NCBI GenBank assembly: GCA_051294375.1
Contig: CM119267.1
Location: 13,339,081-13,403,080 of the forward strand
Origin: Paraspadella gotoi
Taxonomy: Eukaryota; Chaetognatha
Direction of reading: 5' to 3'
Length of the DNA stretch: 64,000 nucleotides
Below are positions 31,501 through 43,770 of the stretch, in pieces. Numbering within the stretch: the stretch's first letter is position 1; every line of letters begins with the position of its first letter. The notes beneath the pieces were generated by a model. It was not told the DNA's origin and did no database searches. It worked only from the letters and a program-made list of their open reading frames with translations. Both the position numbers and the translations under genes were made by a program.

Positions 31501-34500
31501 TTTGTGGATTTTAATGGTTTATGAAAAGTCTTAGGAAAATGTTGGGAAAATCGACCTTCGAACGCCTCGTTGATCGTCTGCTCTTTAGAATGCTTTATCT
31601 CTCTCTCTCTCACTCTCTCTCTCTCCCTCTCTCATTCTTTCACCTTTTTTCCCCTCATACTTTCTTCAAAGTTTTCTTTTCCACGCTTATATTTTTTTCA
31701 ATTTTTCGCGCTATTTCCACTCTCTTTACAATTCTTTTCCATACAAATTTTTTTCTCTCCCCTTTTCCTTCCCCTTTTTTCTTCCTCCCGATCGAGTCCT
31801 CGAGGCAGATGTTCGCGGCCCCGCCCGCTCTCGTTCGCCTAACCTTGATAAACAAGAGCCAAAGCTGACGCAAATCCTTTCTCCCGATTCCTTTTATTTT
31901 TCTCCTTTTTTTTATCCCTCCGCGAAAAAATATTTATCCCTCCCTTTGAAATGGTTTGAATTAGTTCAGGCAGTAGAATAAAATGGAATTGGGAAAAAGT
32001 GATTTCCAAAGGTTAGTATTGATAACACTTCTTTTTCTGACTGATGTTATATTATAGAATTAATTTAATTTCCATTTAAATTCCTTTCCACTCGGACGAT
32101 TCCATCGAAACTTCATATCCAGCTCAATCACACACTTGCCTACCCACACACAAAATTTCATTCCAATCCATCCATCCAATCACGAGTAATTGGTGTTTTT
32201 TGCTCAGGTGGGACGGACGGACGGACGGACAGACGCACGGACGGACAGACGAACGGACTGACGGACGTTCAGACAGACAGACGGACGGACGGACATCGTT
32301 TTTTTTTTTTTTTTGCATAATTTATCATAATTCGATGTTCTGACATGATATAAAAGAATGCCCGACAAGATTGAGAGGGCGGACCGACGGACCAACAAAG
32401 TGAATTATAGAGTCGGTATCTGCTGAAAGCAGATCCGACTAAAAATAAGTCATTTTTAATTTAAGTATTTTTACTTATATTTACTTATAATTATTATATT
32501 CAATAATAATTGGATAGATAAATTGAATTAAAATTTTGTGTGTGGGTAGGAAAGTATGTGATTAAGCTGGATATAAATTTTTTTTGGAATCGTAAGAGTG
32601 GAAAAGAGTTTAAATTATAAAACCAAAAGACACATTTATTTGAATTTTTAAAAGTTTCTCTCTTTCTTTTTCTGATTGATTGATTGAATGATTGATCAAA
32701 TTATGCCTGTGAACCAAATTATGCCAGTTGACCAAATTATTCAAGTGACCAAATTCTGCAAGTTGGTATTGGCGCAGCTACTGGTCATGTTTGATAGATC
32801 AATTGATTTATAGCTTTTTTCATAAATTTATTAAGAAGTCTGTTATGATTAGTTATGTTACGATTTGTTACAAGATCACAAATTAAAAGTCAGAAAAAAT
32901 TACCATGATTTATCATCTGTTAGCTTATTACCACATAATTATCGTAGGCAGATCCGACATTGTTTGCTCAAATTTGTTACCTTCCTATTCATTGACATCA
33001 GAGTTTTTTGTTTGTTTTTTTTTTTCTCTCTCTCTCTTCACCCCCCCCCATCTCCACCATAAACACTGGATCAGTTTTGAACTCCGCGACAAAAGAAACA
33101 ACACCCAGCCAATCATCCACCCCCTCTCCTCGCCCTCTCCTCACTCTCTCTCTCCTATTTTCTTCCGGCTTCCTCCTCTTTTTTCTCACGCGGAAGTTTC
33201 CTTCCTTTTCTTTTCTCCGCCATAAATCTCAGCGTTGAAACGGTAATTACGAAGTCTCGGTCCGAGAGAGCGAAGCCGACGGGTTTAACGTCGCATCGGC
33301 TCGTGAAAGGCGATTCGCGCCCCTGTGAATATCGCCCGCCTTATAAAACCTCATGAAAGCCTTTGAAAAGTGGAATATCACCCTCGTAAAAAAGAAGGAA
33401 TAGTGAAAAGGACGAACTCGAAGCAATGCCGCAACTAGTTGGGCATTATCGCATTTCAGCTTCAAAATAAAGATAGATATATAAGAAAAAAAATACATAT
33501 TAAATATTAAATATGTTTTAAATAAATGTTAAATTTATTTATTAGTTTTACTTTGTATATCTGTATTATAATGGGGAAAGAATTTTTAGAGATATTAAAT
33601 CAAAAAGTATTAATGAACGGTTTTTTTCTCAAAAATGACAATGCGGATAAGTTGTTCGTTTTAAACATTAAAGATTGTTATCTCTACAGGTAAAGGAAAG
33701 CTTATGTATAATCAGTTAATCACATCATCAATCGCTTTTTACAATCCATTTATTACCTCGGTACTCTATACTAATGAATTCTGTGAGCAAACGTAAAAAC
33801 AAACACGAAGCGCAGAACACATACATCAGGCAACCTGCGCTGTTTTCATCGTCGTCGTCTTCGCATTCGAATCTCAGTTTTTTCCTCGATTCTCTTCGAT
33901 GACATTCGCCAGCGCCGCGCGCGTCCGTCCCAGCGCGGCAACTGGCACGGCTCGCGCCGCGCCGATTCTCGCGCATCGATCCTTGGCGGCGCCATCGATT
34001 CTCCGCGACGCCGACAACGCGGCGCCCGTCCTGCTTGAGTTGTTGCCGACGCTTTTTCCGCAAGGCCGACTGTTGTTGCTGTTGTGGCTGCTGCTGCTGC
34101 TGTTCTTTCTGACGCGGCGGCTGAGGCTCCGACTTAGAATCTCCGCGCGAATCGTCGAGGGAATTCTCTGCAGGGAAGGATGCGCGGGAGAGTCTTTTTC
34201 CAAGATGGCGCTGAGAATGGGAGAAAAAGGAAAGGAAAAAAAAATCTCGTTTTCGGTAGCCATAGTCGATGTAATTTAAATGCTAATGTATACAACGTTA
34301 AAATAATCTATCATGAGCATAGATTATAGTATTAAAATATTTTTTGTCAAAAATTATTTTTTCTGAGGGTACTAGCCTAATTAAAATTATTATATTACTA
34401 TATAAATTTTTTTTTAAATCTTACAAATTTTTAATGGATTCTGATAGAGCATAAAAAGTTAAACAAGAAATATAATTACAGCTTTTAAAAATTCTTACGT

Positions 34501-35176
34501 TTTCTTAGTAAAAAATTTTTTAAAAAACTGATGAAATCATCGAAAGATGATAATGATGACGATTTTTTACGGGTTTCTTATTTTTGATCTACTTATAATA
34601 AAAATATTTAAAAAAGAATTATACTATGTGTAGACAACTTTTTATGAACTACAAAATTTAAAGTCAATCGCCCCATCCACTCATTAGTAATTGGCGTTCA
34701 AATAGTAAAATAGATATTTTTGTTTTTTCCATTTAAACATGCACGATTCCATCGAAAATTCATATCCAGCTCACTTTCCTACCCACACACAAAATTTCAT
34801 TCCAATCCATTCATCAAATCACGAGCAATTGGAGTTTTTTGCTAAGGTGGGATGGACGGTCAGACAGACAGACGGACGGACGAACAGACAGATGGACGGA
34901 CAGACATCGCGCGACACATACGACGACAGCATTGAGAGTGAGGCAGTCCCCCGAAGGACGAACGCCTATCAAGTCAAGTCAAGACATCGTTTTTTTTTGG
35001 ATAATTTATCATAATTCGATGTTCTGACAGGATATAAGTGAATGCTGATAAGCAGATCCGACTAAAAATCATAACTCGGCCTCTGTGCTCCGTTTTCCTT
35101 TCTCATCCGATCCGCGTTCGTATAAATTCGCGTCGCGTTTTTCGATTCTTTGATTTTGATTTAACTTGATATCTTC

Positions 35177-35223
<47 letters not shown>

Positions 35224-38200
35224 TAACTCGATATTGTGGACGAACATCTAGAACACGCAACCTCGGTCAAACCACATGACCTTACCAACCTTACCTCGCT
35301 CAATTCCCCCAACTTATTTATGGTCAAAACGGTTGACCTTTATGGTCAAACGTTGACCTTTGTAAATACCATTGTAATAGACTTAGTATCTGAGCATTTT
35401 GACTGTTATTGTTTATAACCTTGTTGAAGAATAAATCATTCTTGATCTGAAACTTGTACCGTCCATACGTGGTGAGCCCGACGTGAAAAAATATAAAAAA
35501 GAAACAAAAAACAAAAAAAAACAAAAAAACAAGACAAAACAAAAAAAACAAAAAAACTAAACAAANNNNNNNNNNACTTGTACCGTCCATAATATCTTAT
35601 TTTTATTTTCTATCTCATGATTAATTCTATTGGAATTCCTCTCATTCTCCCCGGTTTATATTTGCGATGTTTCTTTCCCATCTTCATTTCAGTCGTTAGT
35701 TAATCTTTTCATTTTTTTTCTGACGGATTTCTTTTTTCTTCCTTTTTTTCTGGATTTCGCGAGAGAATTCGTGATCTAATATTTTTTGAATTAGATGTGT
35801 CTGATTTTTTTTGGTTCCATAAAATCTTAAAAAAATCGCTTTCATAGCGGAGAATTACATTTTCGATTTTCAAAAGGAAATAACGAAAGAAACGTCGTCA
35901 GATACTCCCCCCCCCGTCGACGCCAACTACCTGGTCTTTCATTCTCTCATTTTTTTCCCTTTCTGCCTCCGATTCAAAAACTTTTTGGAATGAAAAATAA
36001 AAAATTTTCCAAATCGAATAGAAAATTGTGACGGGAGATGTTGAATGTTGATTTTCTCCCTTTTCTCCCCTAAGGGATTTTTTTAAAAATTTTTCGGGGA
36101 TTTAGTTCTTCACACGTAATTCTCTATTTTGGTCTTGAGCCTTAAGTTACCACCAAGAAATCATACTTTTGAGATACCTGGACTGAAAATAAAATCGCAT
36201 TGGTCTTAAATTTAACGATGAAAGACAAAAAAATTAAATTTTAAAAAACAACTATTTTATTTCGTGAATACATTTTTTCCATCTTATTTCAGAAAGAAAA
36301 AAACTGAGTGGAGAAAATGGAGTAAATTTTTTTTAGTTTTCTTTTTCGACAAAATTTTTTCGTTTTCTTTTAGTCGTTCATACTTTTCTTCTGTTTTTGT
36401 GGCTCAAAATTTTGACTGTTTTCAATATATATTCTTTCTTAAAAAAATTTTATATCGAACTACTTCTTAATAAAAAATGTTTTTGTTTGTGTCTTTTATC
36501 TTTTATTTGTTTACGCCATTCTGTTTTCCATCTTTCACATATTGCTTTTTTCTTTTTTTTTTTTTTTACTCCTCTCCATGTCTCCATGAATTTTTTATTT
36601 TCGCCAAAAAGAAAAATCAGGTTTGTAAAACGATGAAAACAAGATTTAATTTTGATATAAAATTCGCTCATCCGTCTCTTTTAAAGATCATCCAACCGTT
36701 TCAAACGTCTCATTCAGGCATCCCATATTTCAACTATGATACGTCATCGATGCCACATATTTCTTTTCTTCCAGGTATTTTTTTCCTCAATCTTCCCATG
36801 AGCCATGTCCCTCTCATCTTTGGTGGTTGTAGGTGTTTGTTCCCCCGCTATCAGGCGGTAAGTGGGGTTTCCTTCATCTCCTGTTGGTTGTAATTTCCTG
36901 AGTCTAGGCCTTTCGTTCCTTCTGTTTGGATTTGACCTATTTTTGTGCCTTGGAGGTTCTTATATTGGAGAAGCAGGCGATGGGTAGGCGAGCGGAAGGC
37001 TGAGGAGCGGGATCTCTGATGGCGAGATTTCGGGGTTACGCGAATGTCGGAGATTCGAGAGTCGTTTTCTTCCGAACTTTGGTTATCCGCTCGATCTGGA
37101 TATTCTGGCTTTCTTTTCGCCAGCGTCGGCGTTGGCCCAGTCCCTCAAGCCTAATTTATTTAAGATCTTGTTGGCGAGGGCGATCTCTTTCGCGTTGAGA
37201 GGTTTGAGGAGCTTGTGCATTCGCGATGCCGTTGATTTGCCTCGAAATTGGTGCGCTGTTTCAGCTAAGACTCTTACTTTTTGTCTGGTTGATTGGTCAA
37301 TGCCATTCGTTTTAATTCTCATGACTTTGTTACCAAGTTTGTTTGTATCAGCTCTTTCTCGGTTTTGTAGGTTTTATTGGCTGCATAGTTGTAATAGTAA
37401 TTGTCTTTATTTCCATCGATTTCGTCGGCAGAATAAATTTCAAAATTTTTCGTTAAGTCTACGATATCGCGACGCTTCAAAAGCTAGGCCCCTTCTTTTT
37501 CCTCTTCTCGTCGCGCCAGTTTGATCTCTTCTCGTTCTTCCATTCACGAGCCATTAGGGTGAGCCAAATTTCTCAAGTTTTAAATATCTCAAAGAACATC
37601 TAACACAATTTGTGGAAGCCTAAAAAATTAGGTTTCCACCAATCGCCATTCAAATAGCTTTAACACCCTTAGCGCTATTGGCCCTTGAAGGATTTTTGGC
37701 ACACCTTGCACTTCATAATTCATTGTGTTTAAACAATGAGAGATTTTAGCGTCCACTCTCATTAAACAACTAAAGAAATGTATTAAGTTTATTCATGTTG
37801 AATATCAAGCCTCAACTATATCTCTGAGCTTAACAAACAGCACCAGCAATTTGCTGGAAATGGGAGTAGCCATTATGTTAAAGACTATAGCTTCTGAAAT
37901 AGGTGGGTACCACAAAATATTCTTACAACATTTTAATGGCAATTAGTAGCTCCAAATAAAAAAATTAACTGTTTTCAAAAATATTGGTGTAGCTACGTCC
38001 TGGAGGGTTTTTTCTGTACAGAATATTTAAACTAGTAAAATATATTCATAATACTTATTCATAATATTAATTATAGCATTATAAATGAAGTAGCAATTAA
38101 TAAGGAAGTTGGGTAAATTTTATCTTGATTGTCGCACTACTTCAGAAAGTAGCCTCTTTAGAAAGATCACAAAAATTATTCTCAATATGCTATTAATCTG

Positions 38201-41200
38201 AAAAAATTAAAAGTTATTTATTAAAAAAAAGCCTAAACACACGAGTTCAATTTTTTATCAGTACAATGTAAGTAAGAAACTCCACAGACGTTCTGGAGGC
38301 TTCCTCCATATGATGAAGGATGTGGACGAAATGTTGGAGTTAAAAAATCTACAATAAAGCAATAAAACAATCTACATTAAATGGTATAAATAAACATTCA
38401 TAAACGAAATTTCGTTTTAAAAGCCTAAAGTCCTAAACGCATGGACATTTTTGATCAAGGTGCGCTCACATCTTTGTGGATTATCCTTGTACAAACTGCT
38501 TGAAGGGTAAAAAAATCTTTATAAAATAATTCGAAATTATTATAGGATGACCTCATTTTGTAAAATTTATTACAATGATCACACTAAACTCACTTTATCA
38601 GAAAAGGTTATCCTTTTTGAAAAAAAAATCTTCAGCCCTCGATTTATTTAGCAGCCAAAAACTGTTAAAGAATTTTAAGTCATTGATTTATTTTTCAAAA
38701 CTGTTAGTCATGAATTTTTACTAATAATAAAATCTTATGTTACAACCACAACTAAAAACGTGACATCAATGACAAGCTCCGTAGCTAAGTCAAAAGTAAT
38801 TTTCTATCTGCCTTTCTCTTTCTCACTTACATAAACTCAAACCTGAGAGTATTAAACGTGCCTTTCTAATCATAAGATATATTCATTTAATGAAATATTG
38901 AGACGGTATTTGACTGCGCTTTGAGGAGATTAAACAGATCAAGGAGGGTTAAATAATTCTTTTTTTAAAAATCAAAAAGTTAAAAAGAGATTTATTACGT
39001 ATTTAAATATAAAAAAATGAGTAATCAAAGCTAGAAGTTGATATATAAAATCAAAATGTTAGAGAAAACAAAGTTTGTTTGTTTGATAACAACGATTTTT
39101 AAACGCTGATGAAGGCTTAAAGCAAGAGCCGAAACATGTCCAATGTAAATAAAAATTGTTGTTATCAAACAAACAAACTTTGTTTTCTCTAACTATTTAT
39201 ACACAACGAAAAGAAAGGAAATAATATAAAATCAAAATGATAAAACGACATATGACGAACTACAATCTCACTAACAAGGAGGAAACTTTTTTGAATACAT
39301 TCTTAATTTTAGTACATACGTAACTTTCACTACGCCTTACTCACGGGGTATCATCCATTGTTCTGTTTTGCTTCTTTCCATTCTTTTAAATATTTAAAAT
39401 TGTTACCTTCTGTTTTCTTGTTCCTGCGCTAATATTTTCTATTCTTTGAAGAGAGTAAATTTATATCTGTGTAGACAGTCAACGCTAGACAGTGAAGCGA
39501 TCTCACTCTATGCCAGGCGTCCCCAGGCCCTTTTTTCTCTCCAGAGCCTCTTCCCTCTAGGGCCTCTCATCCTTTAACACATCGCCTTTTTCTCGGTTGT
39601 GCTCGACATCATTCGTCACGCTTCCGTCTCTTGCGACTCTTAACCATTCCTCCTTTCAAAATCCAGCTTCTCACATATGAATCTTCTCTCAAGGCTCACC
39701 CTTCTCACCATTTATTAATTTTCCTTCTTGTAGAAGAAACTTACAAAATGATTCAAATTTTGACTCTCTTTTCCACAATCGCCCCATTTTGGTATCTTAA
39801 TCCCTGAACTTAATTTTAACTTATGGTGGATTAAAATCCACCAACCGTTCATCAGGGGAGGGGGGATGTAAGGTAGACTAAAATCAACAAACCGTTCATC
39901 AGCGGCCATTGGTGCAGGAGGCAAGTCATTTGCCTCCCAACCCAAAGGTCTGGGGTTCTAGCCCGGTGGTCGCCAAGCAGGGACGGGGCGCTTAACCCGC
40001 CTGTAAGTGTAACACGGTGTTACATCCTGATCCGAAGCTCAGGGACTGCTTATATTGAACAGTTCCGTCATTAACACAACAATAATTACTGTCTCTTTAA
40101 ACTCTAATATAGATAGCCTATTTATTAGTAAATGAATGGATAAGTTTTATATTGGTTGTACCAATTTCATAAGATAAAATGGTTAGTTTTGGGAAAATAA
40201 GGCCCAAATTCTTTAGTCCCCTGAATCTCCTCTTACCAGCTTTCTTTCTCTCCTCACCCCAATTCTTTTCCTTCCCTTCCTTACCCTCTTTTCTTCTTCC
40301 TCCTTTTTCCTCCTGAAAGCCTCGTTCTCCATCTTGGCTTCGACGAAGGAGGTGACGAATGCGTCGATTTCCGCGAAAAATTCGTCGGGTGGCGTCGCCT
40401 CCGCCGACTCACCGTAGAGCAGCGCCGCCGCCTCGTACTGCGGGAAAGAAAAAGAGAAAAGGACAAAAAAAAGGGGGGGGAAAAGGGGGAAAACAATTGT
40501 ACAAAAACAATCGTAACAGGCGAAGACAAACAATAGGGTAAACGCGCCGTTTTGAAGCGACTCAAATTTAATTAAATTAAAGAAAAAAAGCAGGTAAAAG
40601 AACTAAAGTTAATAAAGCAATAAACCATTTGCCAAGTTTTGAAAAAAAAAAATTTTTTTCAAATAAAGGGGAAAAGAATTCGAAGAAGGAAATGCAAAAT
40701 ACATGAGGGAGATTTCGCTGTCGTCCTCCGAAACAAAAGAAGGTGGATGATGAAAACAGAAGAAATTGAGAAACTAAAAAATAAAGAAAGAAAAAAAAGA
40801 GGCACGGTGGAAAAAGAGGAAAGAAAAAAGTGAGGAAAAAAGCAGGAGAAAACTGCGGCTGATTCGGTGGAATAGAGAAAAGAAAATGGCGGGAAAAACC
40901 GGAGAAGCTGAGAGGAAATGGCGGGAAAAACTGGGGAAGCGAAAGATGACAGAATAATGAAGCACGGGCGGTAGAGTTAAAAACATTGCGACAGCGAGGC
41001 TGGAGTAAAAAGTAAGCAAAGCTGATGTTTATGGTTTATCGTTGTTGGTTCGTGTTGTTGAAATGAGGAGAAAGTTTTGTCGGTCCGTCGGTCCCACCCC
41101 TAAATCATGTCGATGTCCGTCTGTGTAATAATATGATGTTCTGATGTGATAAAAATAATTTACCGACATGATTTAGGGGTGGGACCGACGGACCGAAAAA

Positions 41201-43692
41201 GTTAATTATAGAGTCGGAATCTTCTGATAAGCAGATCCGTCTGTCCGTCCCCCCTAAGCAAAAAAACTCAAATTACTCGTGATTGGATGGATGGATCGGA
41301 ATGAAATTTTGTGGTGAGGTTAGGAAACTGTATTATTGAGCTGGATATAAAATTTCGAGGGAATCGTGCAAGAGGAAATGAGTTTAAATTGAAAAAAACA
41401 TAAGGCACATTACTTAAATCTTTTTACTAATTTTACCCATAATTACTCGAATTATTCATAATTGGATGGATAGATTGAGATTAAATTTTGTGTGTGGGTA
41501 TGAAAGTGTGAATGAAGCTGGATATAAAGTTTAGATGGAATCGTTCGAGTGGAAATGTGTTTAAATGGAAAAAACATAAGTCACTTTTATTTGCTTCTTT
41601 TTAATAATTTTAATCCATAATAATCAATTTATTCATAATTGGATGGATTGAATTGATGAAATTTTTGTGTGTGGGTAGGATTGAGCAGGATATATAGTTT
41701 CGTTGGAATCGAGGAGTGGAAATGAGTTTGCATGGAAAAAACCAAAGTCAAGTTGACTTGAATTTTTATTCTTTATGCTACCATGAATGTTTTAATTAAT
41801 TAATTAAAAAACGATGCAAGTTGAAAAAATTAAAACAAGTAGAAAAAATTATGTGAGTTAAAAATTTATGCAAGTTAAAAAAATTGATACGAATTTTGAA
41901 AAATAATGCTAGTTAAAAAATGATGCGATTTAAAAAAAAAATGATGCATATTGAAAAAATGATACAAGTGAAAAAATGATGCAAGTTGAAAAAATTATGC
42001 AAGTTGAAAAAATGAGCAATTTGAAAAAATGATGCAAGTTTAAAAAATGATGTCAGTTAAAAAAATGATTCAATTTAAAAAAAGATGCAAGTTGAAAAAA
42101 TGATGCCAGTTGAAAAAAATGATGCGAGTTGAAAAAATGATGCAATTTGAAAAATTATGCAAGTAGAAAAAATGATGCAAGTTGAAAAAATGATGCAATT
42201 TGAAAAAATGATACAAGTTGAAAAAATGATAAGAGTTGAAAAAATGTTGCAAATTTGAAAAATTATGCAAGTTAAAAAATGAAGCAAGTTGAAAAAATGA
42301 AGTTAAAAAAATTAGGCGAATTTGAAAAATGTGAGTTAAAAAATGATGCGAGTTAAAAAAATGATGCGAGTTGAAAAAAGTATGAAAGTTAAAAAAATGA
42401 CGAAAGTTAAAAAAATGATCAAAGTTGAAAAAATTATGCAAGTTGAAAAAAATGATGCAAGTTAAAAAAAATTATGCAAGTTGAATAAATGATGCAAGTT
42501 AAATAAATGATGCAAGTTAAATAAATGATGTAAGTTGAATAAATGATGCAAGTTTAAAAAATCATGCAAGTTTAAAAAATCATGCAAGTTAAAAAATGAT
42601 GAGAGTAAAAAAAGATACAAGTGGAAAAAATAATAATAGTTAAAAAAATTATTTGTACTTTATTTGTAATTATTTCTACTATAGTAATTTTATTATGTAT
42701 TTATTTATTTATTTACTTATTTATTTATTTTTTATTATTATTTTTATTATTATTATTATAAGATTAATTATCGTGGGCAGATCCGACATTGTTTGCTCAA
42801 ACTTGTTTATTTTAAAATTAATAATGTCATTAGAATATTCTTTTTATTACTTTTTTATTTATTCGTCATTCGTCATTTGCTTAATTTTTAATTTTACTTG
42901 TTTTTTAAAAAAATTATAATAAAATTACTTTATTTGGAATTTTTCAATTATTAAAACGTTTTAACTCTACAAAAACCATTTTTTCGGGTTTGGAATTCAA
43001 AATCAAACGAAACTGAAAAATGTGACTCTCAACCAGAATGAACTAAAATCCGAAGGACAGATGGCGTGATGACAACCGCGGCGCCGCGCCTTAATCCGTA
43101 CTCAAACATGCAACGGACACACGTCACTTTTTTTATTCTAGAGGAAAAGCTTTCACTTTCGGCGGGAAATATGACTTTTAGTTTCACTTATATTTTTTGA
43201 AGTAGGTACGTAAGAGAGAGTTTGTCTCTTTGCCGCGCAATTTTGCGGACTCAACAGTCAACAGGAAAATCACCGAAAGTGGATCTCAACTCACTCCTTC
43301 GATTCGGAGGAAAAAAAACATGTAATCGAAAATCAATAATCATAATCTCTTGAAATTGAATTTTTGATAAAAGGTTTTTTAGTTCTAATTTCGTCACCAA
43401 ATCGAAATACCGTCGAAATAAGTCGAAAAGTTCAAATTATGCAACATCAACAGAGTGCAAACTTTAAAAAACTTACTATCTCGGAAAAAAAAGTATATAA
43501 CATTTTTAATAAAGAATATCTTTTATCTTTTTATCCTTTCTTTTCGTTGTTAGTTAGTATTAGAGGAAAGCAAAGTATTTTAGAATTCATACAGACGATT
43601 TTATTTTTAAGAGACGGACATGTTTCGGCTTGCTTTTTCAAACCTTCATCAGCGTTTGACAATCAATGAAAAAGTTTGTGCAAAAGAATAGC

Positions 43693-43770
<78 letters not shown>

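Larger units (their letters stand above)
28116..33834. other. Formin intron (34 kb to 28 kb exons)
   Basis: No coding sequence is recognised. It contains a CT microsatellite at about 28540-28575, a trinucleotide-rich stretch ending in an assembly gap at 30931-30940, a repeat family E copy at 32085-32790, and a short family G copy at 32947-32978. Confidence 0.6.
34168..40284. other. Formin intron(s) between linker exon and FH2 exon
   Basis: A bridging exon of length 3n+1 is expected here from the phase mismatch, but I could not find it. The region contains a family E copy (about 34725-35070), an ATT microsatellite, an LTR-like end with a primer-binding-like site, an assembly gap, a degenerate multi-frame element (36855-37553), a hammerhead-like motif in a hairpin (39071-39180) and a tRNA-like LTR (39823-40097). 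37600-39060 shows nothing I can identify. Confidence 0.5.

Noticed and set aside
39903-40000. A tRNA gene at the A/B box pair
   Set aside because: Box-like sequences are present, but no cloverleaf or acceptor stem can be drawn, and the sequence recurs at five or more places as part of a terminal repeat.
42070-42441. His/Phe/Asn repeat protein on the minus strand
   Set aside because: It is the translation of the 18-bp minisatellite, which stays open because 18 is a multiple of 3.
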